The notes under the pieces: model-generated
Databases searched by the model: none
What the model was told of the DNA's origin: nothing
Seen by the model: only the letters and a program-made list of their open reading frames with translations
Part shown: positions 1 to 5,125 of the stretch, in pieces
Position numbering within the stretch: the first letter of the stretch is position 1
Layout: each line of letters starts with the position of its first letter
Made by a program: the position numbers and the translations under genes
From: Acidobacteriota bacterium
GTDB lineage: Bacteria; Acidobacteriota; Thermoanaerobaculia; UBA5066
Direction: 5' to 3'
Assembly (NCBI GenBank): GCA_016789625.1
Contig: JAEUQS010000769.1
Coordinates: 1 to 6,551, forward strand
Length of the DNA: 6,551 bases

Positions 1-1
1 G

Positions 2-931
2 GACGACCCCAAGGCCGAAGCCTACGCGAAGGAGAAGGCTCAGGCGGCGCAGTTCGGCGCACCCGCGAAAGCCCGCGGGCTCGAAGGCGTGCGCGTCGTG
101 ATCGACGCGGGGCACGGCGGACGCGACACCGGCACGCTGCACGACGACGTGTGGGAGTCCACGTACGTCTACGACGTCGCGTGCCGGCTCCGGGCCCTGC
201 TTCTCGAGAGAACGCGGGCCGACGTCGTGCTGATCACGAAGTCCGCGGCGAAGGGCTTTGCCGTGCAGGAGCTGGACGTCCTTCCGAACACCAAGGACCG
301 CGTCCTCCTCACGGATCCGCCCTACGCGCTGGACGATCCGGTGCTCGGCGTGAACCTCCGCTGGTACCTCGCCAACAGCATCCTCAAGCGGCCGGGTCCC
401 GACAAGAAGAAGATCCCGCCCGAGAAGACGGTCTTTCTCTCGATCCACGCCGACAGCCTGCACCCCTCGGTGCGCGGGGCCATGGTCTACATCCCGGGCG
501 AGCGCTTCCTGAGAGACCGCTTCGGGAAGCGCGGCGGCGTGTACGCGTCCTACAAGGAATACCGCGAGCAGCCGACCGTGTCGTTCAACGGGCGCGAGCG
601 CATCGTTTCCGAGGGCGTCTCCGAGACGCTCGCCGAGCGGCTCCTCGGCGCGATGCGCAAGGCCGATCTGCCGGTGCACCTCTTCTCGCCCGTCCGCACG
701 CACGTGGTGCGCGGAGGCGGCGAATGGGTGCCCGCGGTGCTGCGCTACAACCGCATCCCCAACCGCGTGCTCCTCGAGATCGCGAACCTCGCGAACGTCG
801 ACGACCGCGCGCTCGTGAAGACCCGCAAGTTCCGGCACGAGATGGCCGAGTCGATCGTGACGGGCCTCCTGGACTTCTTCGGCGACGCCGAGAAGGAGTC
901 GCCCGCGACCCGTACCACCGCCTCTCCGTAG
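2..931 (+). CDS. N-acetylmuramoyl-L-alanine amidase (Amidase_3), 5'-truncated by window edge
   Basis: Cell-wall hydrolase that cleaves the amide bond between N-acetylmuramic acid and L-alanine of the peptide stem in the periplasm. The frame is open from base 2, so the gene starts upstream; the GTG at 89 lies inside the first beta strand of the domain and is not a credible start. The visible 309 residues begin with a charged, Ala-rich linker (1-27), then the catalytic domain. Expected zinc ligands are visible: H38 in DAGHGG, E52 in VWEST, and H149 in LSIHAD. The catalytic Glu is E259 in RVLLEIANLAN. The stretch VNLRWYLAN (about 117-125) matches the usual 'R..AN' helix before the second His. 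The first His to last Glu spans about 220 residues, somewhat longer than compact family members, with extra sequence at about 80-115 and 165-200. Any signal peptide or AMIN domain would lie outside the window. The gene ends at TAG 929-931, convergent with the DMT transporter gene. The family call is firm; the exact substrate and partners are inferred. Confidence 0.93.
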   Translation, partial: DDPKAEAYAKEKAQAAQFGAPAKARGLEGVRVVIDAGHGGRDTGTLHDDVWESTYVYDVACRLRALLLERTRADVVLITKSAAKGFAVQELDVLPNTKDRVLLTDPPYALDDPVLGVNLRWYLANSILKRPGPDKKKIPPEKTVFLSIHADSLHPSVRGAMVYIPGERFLRDRFGKRGGVYASYKEYREQPTVSFNGRERIVSEGVSETLAERLLGAMRKADLPVHLFSPVRTHVVRGGGEWVPAVLRYNRIPNRVLLEIANLANVDDRALVKTRKFRHEMAESIVTGLLDFFGDAEKESPATRTTASP

Positions 932-935
932 AGAG

Positions 936-1832
936 TCACTTCCCGAGCCGCGTGAGGGCGAGCCCCGCGAGGACGATCGCCGCCGCGAGGAGCTTGTCGA
1001 GCGTGAAGCTCTCGCCCGTCCAGAGGGCCGACGAGGCCCCGGCCACGATGGGCACGAGGAAGCTGAAGCGCGTCGTCGGGGCGACTCCCAGCACGCTGAT
1101 CGCGAAGCTCCAGAGCCGGAACGCGATGACGAGAGGGAGGAGCGCGGAGAGGACGAGGATGATCCAGGTCGTGGCGGAAACGCCGCTCCACTTCTGCGCC
1201 GCCATCGCGGGCCCGCAGTAGACGAGGAGGGCGAGCGTGCCGCCCACGAACGTCGCCGCCTGGAGCGTGAACGGGGCCATGCGGCGGCCCAGGCGCCCGG
1301 CGAGCACGGAGTAGACGGCCCAGCACGCGGCCGACCCGAGGCACAGGAGGTTGCCGCGGAGCGTTCCGAGGTCGCCCTGCGAGGAGACCTTCAGGAACAG
1401 TCCCACGCCGGCGTAGGAAACGACCGACCCGATCCAGACCACCAGAGCCAGCCGCTCACTCCCCACGAACGTCACGATCATCGCGGCGAGGAGCGGGGAG
1501 ATGGCATTGAGGAGCGCGGCCGCGAACCCCGTCGTGCCCGCCACGCCCAGCGCGTAGAACCACTGGTAGACGCCCACGCCCGACAGGGCGAGGAGCAGGG
1601 CCTCCCAGCGGGTGCCCCGGGGCGGAATCAGCGGCTCGCCCCGCGAGAGACCCCAGGCCACGGTGATGGCGGCCGCGAGGAGGAAGCGGCCGCCCGTATA
1701 GGCGAACGGGGAGAGCTCGCGAAACGCGACCTTCATCGCCGGGTAGTTCACCGCCCACACCAGGGCGCAGAAGAGGCCCGCGAGGAGGGCTGCTGCGCGG
1801 CTCCCGGGGGCCGCCGTGTCGGTCGGTTCCAT
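936..1832 (-). CDS. EamA/DMT superfamily transporter
   Basis: Integral inner-membrane protein of the drug/metabolite transporter superfamily, 298 residues, the normal length for a two-EamA-repeat, ten-helix carrier. These proteins usually move small metabolites or amino acids; the substrate cannot be read from sequence. The first repeat starts at about residue 14 (LFCALVWAVNYPAMK) and closes with ERLALVVWIGSVVSYAGVGL. The second starts near NLLCLGSAACWAVYSVLAGR and closes with WTGESFTLDKLLAAAIVLAG, both typical EamA repeat ends in which a Glu precedes the last helix. I chose the ATG at 1832 (MEPTD) because the first helix follows directly and an AAGAAG purine run lies about 7 bases upstream. 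The frame stays open to an ATG at 1955, but that adds 41 polar, basic residues overlapping the divergent ATPase start. The stop at 936-938 lies 4 bases from the amidase stop. The gene is transcribed alone here, divergently from the ABC operon. A role with that operon is not indicated. Confidence 0.92.
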   Translation of the reverse strand: MEPTDTAAPGSRAAALLAGLFCALVWAVNYPAMKVAFRELSPFAYTGGRFLLAAAITVAWGLSRGEPLIPPRGTRWEALLLALSGVGVYQWFYALGVAGTTGFAAALLNAISPLLAAMIVTFVGSERLALVVWIGSVVSYAGVGLFLKVSSQGDLGTLRGNLLCLGSAACWAVYSVLAGRLGRRMAPFTLQAATFVGGTLALLVYCGPAMAAQKWSGVSATTWIILVLSALLPLVIAFRLWSFAISVLGVAPTTRFSFLVPIVAGASSALWTGESFTLDKLLAAAIVLAGLALTRLGK

Positions 1833-1929
1833 GCGGTGGCTTCTTGCTAGACTCAACGCTGCTTTCGCGGCCCGGACGCCCCGAGAGCGGAGAGCCAAGC
1901 CGGGCCACTCGCGGAGGATTAGCGACACC
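1833..1929. promoter_or_regulatory. Divergent intergenic region, presumed promoters for the DMT gene and the ABC operon
   Basis: This 97-base gap lies between the DMT start (minus strand) and the ATPase start (plus strand), so initiation signals for both should be here or just inside the genes. The least GC-rich patch is 1841-1857 and includes TAGACT (1849-1854), a 4-of-6 match to a -10 box on the plus strand. No convincing -35 element sits at the right distance, and I cannot fix a promoter on either strand. The regulatory role is inferred from gene orientation, not from a clear motif. Confidence 0.35.
1913..1917 (+). promoter_or_regulatory. Ribosome binding site of the ABC ATPase gene
   Basis: GGAGG sits 12 bases before the ATG at 1930, slightly longer spacing than ideal. 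It supports that start over ATG codons in the same frame further upstream (1816 and 1831), which would add a basic, low-complexity leader not seen in ABC ATPases. Confidence 0.6.
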
Positions 1930-2919
1930 ATGCTCGACGTTGAAGGACTGCGCAAGTCGTATTACGGAGCGATGGCCGTCTCGGACGTGTCGTTCCGGGT
2001 GGAATCGGGAGAGATCCTGGGTTTCCTCGGGCCGAACGGCGCCGGGAAGACCACCACCATGCGCATGATCACGGGCTTCCTGCCGCTCACGGCCGGCAAG
2101 GTCACGCTCGACGGCCTGGACATCACCGAACGGCCCATCGAGGCCAAGCGGCACCTCGGCTACCTGCCGGAGACCCTCTCTCTCTACCCCGAGATGCGCG
2201 TCATCGAGTACGTGAGGTTCCGCGCCGAGCTCTGTGGCGTCGCCCGCAGGGACCTGAAATCGCGGGTCGACGAAGCCGTCCAGAAGTGCTTCGTCGACGA
2301 TGTCGCGATGAAGCCCATCGCGAACCTCTCCAAGGGCTACAAGCAGCGCGTCGGGCTCGCCGGCGCGCTCGTCCACCGCCCCAAGGTGCTCGTCCTCGAC
2401 GAGCCCACCGTGGGTCTCGATCCCCGCCAGATCGTGAAGATCCGCGACCTCATCCGGGAGCTCAAGAAGGACCACACGATCCTCCTTTCGACCCACATCC
2501 TGCCGGAGGTCGAGCTCGTCTGCGACCGCGTGGTCATCATCGACAAGGGCAAGATCGTCGCGACGGGCACGCCTGACACGCTGCGCACCCAGATGTCCCA
2601 GACGCCGGGCCTCCTCGTCGCCGTGAAGGGCGAGATCTCCGAGGCCGACTCCGTGCTCCGCAAGCTCCCGGGCGTGACGCACGCGGCGCGCATCGGCGCC
2701 GGCGGCGAGACGCGCGTCGTGCTCGAGGCCGAGCGCGGCGTGGACCTCCGCGAGGCCATCTTCCGCGAGGTGCTCACGCGGGGCTGGACGCTCCTCGAGC
2801 TCACGCCCCGCCAGGCCTCCCTCGAAGACGTCTTCGTGCGGCTCCTCTCGCACGAGCCCGATCCGGTGACCGACGCGCTGCCCGCGGCCGTCGAGGCGGA
2901 GCAGGAGGTGTCGTCGTGA
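1930..2919 (+). CDS. ABC-2 type transporter ATP-binding protein (GldA/Nos-like)
   Basis: Cytoplasmic ATPase that powers the ABC-2 permease encoded next. It has 329 residues. Motifs: Walker A GPNGAGKTT at 34-42, a Q-loop region at 76-89 (LGYLPETLSLYPEM) in which Glu 81 stands where Gln is usual, the ABC signature LSKGYKQRV at 133-141, Walker B VLVLDE at 153-158, D-loop GLDP at 162-165 and switch His 189 in LSTHIL. The signature LSKGYKQR and the LPE...LY.EM Q-loop are typical of the GldA/NosF branch. Residues about 205-310 form the C-terminal regulatory extension of this family, ending in the usual LLELTPRQASLEDVFVRL; the last 18 residues are an acidic tail. The ATG at 1930 gives the standard N-terminus MLDVEGLRKSYYG. 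It is the first gene of the operon; its stop overlaps the permease start in GTGA, so the two are probably translationally coupled. The ATPase role is certain; the transported substrate is unknown. Confidence 0.96.
   Translation: MLDVEGLRKSYYGAMAVSDVSFRVESGEILGFLGPNGAGKTTTMRMITGFLPLTAGKVTLDGLDITERPIEAKRHLGYLPETLSLYPEMRVIEYVRFRAELCGVARRDLKSRVDEAVQKCFVDDVAMKPIANLSKGYKQRVGLAGALVHRPKVLVLDEPTVGLDPRQIVKIRDLIRELKKDHTILLSTHILPEVELVCDRVVIIDKGKIVATGTPDTLRTQMSQTPGLLVAVKGEISEADSVLRKLPGVTHAARIGAGGETRVVLEAERGVDLREAIFREVLTRGWTLLELTPRQASLEDVFVRLLSHEPDPVTDALPAAVEAEQEVSS
2903..2910 (+). promoter_or_regulatory. Ribosome binding site of the permease gene
   Basis: AGGAGGTG is a near-perfect Shine-Dalgarno sequence inside the 3' end of the ATPase gene. 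Its GGAGG core is 7 bases before the GTG at 2916, which fixes that GTG as the permease start and supports the GTGA overlap. Confidence 0.75.
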
Positions 2920-3659
2920 TCCTGCGGCCCTTCACCGCCATCGTGAAGCGCGAGTTCTTCGCGTACTTCTACTCCCCGCTCGCGTACGTGATCCTCACCG
3001 CGTTCCTCCTCTTCAACGGCCTCACGTTCGGCGGCATCCTGCAGTTCCTCAACCAGCCCGACCAGCCGCGCACCAACCTCATGGCCGTGTTCTTCGGCAC
3101 GGGCTTCTTCTGGTTCTTCATGTTCATCGTGCCGTCGGTGATCGCGATGCGGCTCATCGCCGAGGAGCGCAAGGCGGGCTCGATCGAGGCGCTCCTCACC
3201 GCGCCCGTCGACGAGAGCGTGGTCGTGGCCGGGAAGTTCGCCGGGGCCTGGCTCTTCTTCGTGTTCCTGTGGCTGCCCACGCTCCTCTATCCCGCGCTCC
3301 TCGCGCGGCACGGCTCCGTGGACCCGGGGCCCATCGCCGCGAGCTACGTGGGCGTCTTCCTCATCGGGGCGCTCTTCCTCGCTCTCGGCACGTTCGCCTC
3401 GGCGCTCGCGAAAAACCAGATCGTGGCCGCGATCCTCGGCTTCCTCTTCATCATCACGGCGTTCTTCATCGGGGTCTTCAACTCGCTCATCACCGACCCG
3501 AAGCTCAGGGACGCGTTCGCGTACCTCAACCTCATGGAGCACATGGACGATTTCTCGCGCGGCATCGTGGACACCCGGCGCATCGTGTACGTCGTGACCG
3601 CCGTGGTGTTCTTCCTGTTCCTCTCCTCCAAGGCCCTCGAGGCCAACAAGGGAAAGTAG
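2916..3659 (+). CDS. ABC-2 type transporter permease (GldF-like)
   Basis: Inner-membrane subunit that pairs with the upstream ATPase to form an ABC-2 exporter. It has 247 residues, the usual size for GldF-type permeases. A short basic, amphipathic N-terminus (FTAIVKREFFAYFYSP) leads into about six hydrophobic segments, near residues 21-43, 58-79, 105-130, 140-163, 167-190 and 222-239. Between segments 2 and 3 lies the conserved cytoplasmic stretch EERKAGSIEALLTAPV (83-98), the 'E-R..G-(T/S)-E-LL..P' coupling motif of ABC-2 permeases. NLMEHMDDFSRGIVD (205-219) before the last helix is also characteristic of the GldF group. It starts at a GTG sharing bases with the ATPase stop and is followed 8 bases after its stop by the GldG-like gene. 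ATP-dependent export is inferred from the family; the cargo is not known. Gliding is one family function, but no gliding adhesin or motor gene is visible here. Confidence 0.94.
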   Translation: MILRPFTAIVKREFFAYFYSPLAYVILTAFLLFNGLTFGGILQFLNQPDQPRTNLMAVFFGTGFFWFFMFIVPSVIAMRLIAEERKAGSIEALLTAPVDESVVVAGKFAGAWLFFVFLWLPTLLYPALLARHGSVDPGPIAASYVGVFLIGALFLALGTFASALAKNQIVAAILGFLFIITAFFIGVFNSLITDPKLRDAFAYLNLMEHMDDFSRGIVDTRRIVYVVTAVVFFLFLSSKALEANKGK

Positions 3660-3667
3660 AGAGAGAC

Positions 3668-5107
3668 GTGAAGAGCCGCAACGCCTACCGTGCCGGCCTC
3701 GGAATGGCCGTGATTCTCGGGCTGGGAATCCTCGTTCTCGTGAACTGGCTGGGAGCCCGCCACTACCGCCGCTTCGACTGGACGAAGTCGGGCCTGTACT
3801 CGCTGTCCGAGAAGACCGAAAACGTCCTCAAGGGCCTCAAGAAGCCCGTCACCGTGACGGTGTTCATCACCGAGGGGGCGCCGCTCTACGCCGAGTCGCA
3901 GGAGCTCCTCAAGCGCTACAAGGCCAAGAGCAATCTCATCACGGTGGAGACGCTCGACCCCACCCGGAACCCGGCGCGCGCCGAGGCGCTCGCCAAGGAG
4001 TTCGGCGTGCGCGGCTCGACGGTGGTTTTCCGCTCGGGCGACAGGAAGAAGTACGTCTCCGAAGGGCAGCTCGCCGAGTTCGACTTCAGCCGCACGAGCA
4101 TGGGCGGCGAGCCCACGATGAAGGCCTTCAAGGGCGAGCAGGAGTTCACGTCGGCCCTCATCCAGGTGACGGCCGAGGAATCGCCCAAGGTCGTCTTCAC
4201 CACCGGGCACGGCGAGAGGAAGGCCGAGGACCGCTCCCGAGACGGGTTCTATGCGCTCTCGGAGTCGCTCAAGCGCGACAACTGCACCGTGGAGGAGTGG
4301 CCGTCCCTCGGCGCCAACGAGGTTCCGCCGGGCACGACGCTCGTCGTCATCGCGGCTCCGGAGTCGGCGTTCACGGAGCCCGAGGTGGACGTCCTCAAGA
4401 AGTACCTCGCGGGCGGCGGTCGCCTGCTGCTCTTCGCCGACGCCGCGTTCGCGCCCGGCGACCCGTCGAAGATGGCCGACGCCGGTCTCTCGCCGCTCCT
4501 CGCCGAGTTCGGCCTGAAGCTGGAATCCGACATCGTGGTGGACCTCAAGAACCGCCTTCCGATGATGGGCCCCGAAACCGTCATCGCGCGGTCCTTCCGG
4601 CCGCACCCCATCACGACCGTGCTCGAGGGGCAGGCCGTGCTCTTCCCCGTGGCGCGGTCGATCTCCGTGAACGAGAAGCTGCCCGAGGGCGTCACGGTGA
4701 ACGTCCTCGCCGAGACCTCCGCCGAGGGCTGGGGCGAGACGAACCTGGCCGACCTGAACAAGGCCGGCAAGGACGACGCCGACGTGAAAGGCCCCGTGGC
4801 CCTCGCGGTGGCGGCCGAGACGAAGGGCGCCGCCGGCAAGGACGCCCGCGTCGTCGTGTTCGGGGACGCGGACTTCGCGTCGATCGGCTTCGTGGGGAAC
4901 GGAGCGAACCTCTATCTCCTCGTGGCCGCGGCGAACTGGGCTCTCCAGCGGGAGGCCCTCATCGCGATTCCGCCGCGGGACGCCGACCTCGTGAGCGTCA
5001 CGCTCTCGCGCAGCGACATGGGCCAGATCTGGCTCGTGGTCGTGGTGGTGCTTCCGCTCTCGGCCATCCTCATGGGGCTCGCGGTCTGGGTGCGCCGCCG
5101 GCGCTGA
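3668..5107 (+). CDS. GldG-like ABC transporter auxiliary protein (ABC_transp_aux)
   Basis: Auxiliary subunit of the exporter, 479 residues. A basic N-terminus precedes a transmembrane segment at about 11-29. The large middle part, about 30-450, is predicted to be periplasmic. A second helix at about 453-475 is followed by WVRRRR, so both ends sit in the cytoplasm. After the first helix comes the family-typical FDWTKSGLYSLSEKTENVLKGL (about 36-57) and a beta strand VTVTVFI. Other ABC_transp_aux landmarks are FTTGHGER (177-184), GGGRLLLFADA (249-259) and VVFGDADFAS (397-405), followed by NLYLLVAAANWAL, which resembles the 'N..L..NA.NWL' stretch of GldG proteins. ABC_transp_aux is also found in intraflagellar transport proteins. 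I chose the GTG at 3668 because it keeps the basic flank of the first helix; it lies 8 bases after the permease stop, preceded by only a purine run (GAGAGA) as a ribosome site. A downstream ATG at 3704 would cut into the membrane anchor. Its molecular task is unknown. Confidence 0.92.
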   Translation: MKSRNAYRAGLGMAVILGLGILVLVNWLGARHYRRFDWTKSGLYSLSEKTENVLKGLKKPVTVTVFITEGAPLYAESQELLKRYKAKSNLITVETLDPTRNPARAEALAKEFGVRGSTVVFRSGDRKKYVSEGQLAEFDFSRTSMGGEPTMKAFKGEQEFTSALIQVTAEESPKVVFTTGHGERKAEDRSRDGFYALSESLKRDNCTVEEWPSLGANEVPPGTTLVVIAAPESAFTEPEVDVLKKYLAGGGRLLLFADAAFAPGDPSKMADAGLSPLLAEFGLKLESDIVVDLKNRLPMMGPETVIARSFRPHPITTVLEGQAVLFPVARSISVNEKLPEGVTVNVLAETSAEGWGETNLADLNKAGKDDADVKGPVALAVAAETKGAAGKDARVVVFGDADFASIGFVGNGANLYLLVAAANWALQREALIAIPPRDADLVSVTLSRSDMGQIWLVVVVVLPLSAILMGLAVWVRRRR

Positions 5108-5108
5108 C

Positions 5109-5115
5109 GGAGAGG
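5109..5115 (+). promoter_or_regulatory. Ribosome binding site of the DUF4340 gene
   Basis: GGAGAGG lies 10 bases before the GTG at 5126, in the 18-base gap after the GldG-like gene. It is the main support for that GTG start, which directly precedes a lysine pair and a membrane anchor. Confidence 0.65.
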
Positions 5116-5125
5116 ACCTCGAATC

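Noticed and set aside
151..1221. 356-codon plus-strand open frame across the amidase and DMT genes
   Set aside because: Arg/Ala/Pro-rich translation typical of an out-of-frame read of GC-rich coding DNA, and it crosses two genes with firm family assignments.
1869..1906. Inverted repeat GGCCCGG (1869-1875) / CCGGGCC (1900-1906) in the divergent gap
   Set aside because: Seven matching bases with a 24-base loop are expected about once by chance in a GC-rich gap of this size, and the stem does not extend. I would not call it an operator without conservation.
1816..1929. Upstream extension of the ATPase frame to ATG codons at 1816 or 1831
   Set aside because: The extra residues are basic and unlike any ABC ATPase N-terminus, lie upstream of the GGAGG at 1913-1917 and overlap the DMT start.
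1833..1955. N-terminal extension of the DMT transporter to the ATG at 1955
   Set aside because: It would overlap the ATPase coding start, and the added 41 residues are polar and basic; the helix-proximal ATG at 1832 fits the family.
1456..2853. 465-codon minus-strand open frame opposite the ABC ATPase
   Set aside because: Low-complexity Glu/Arg/His/Leu composition; the plus strand carries all ABC ATPase motifs here.
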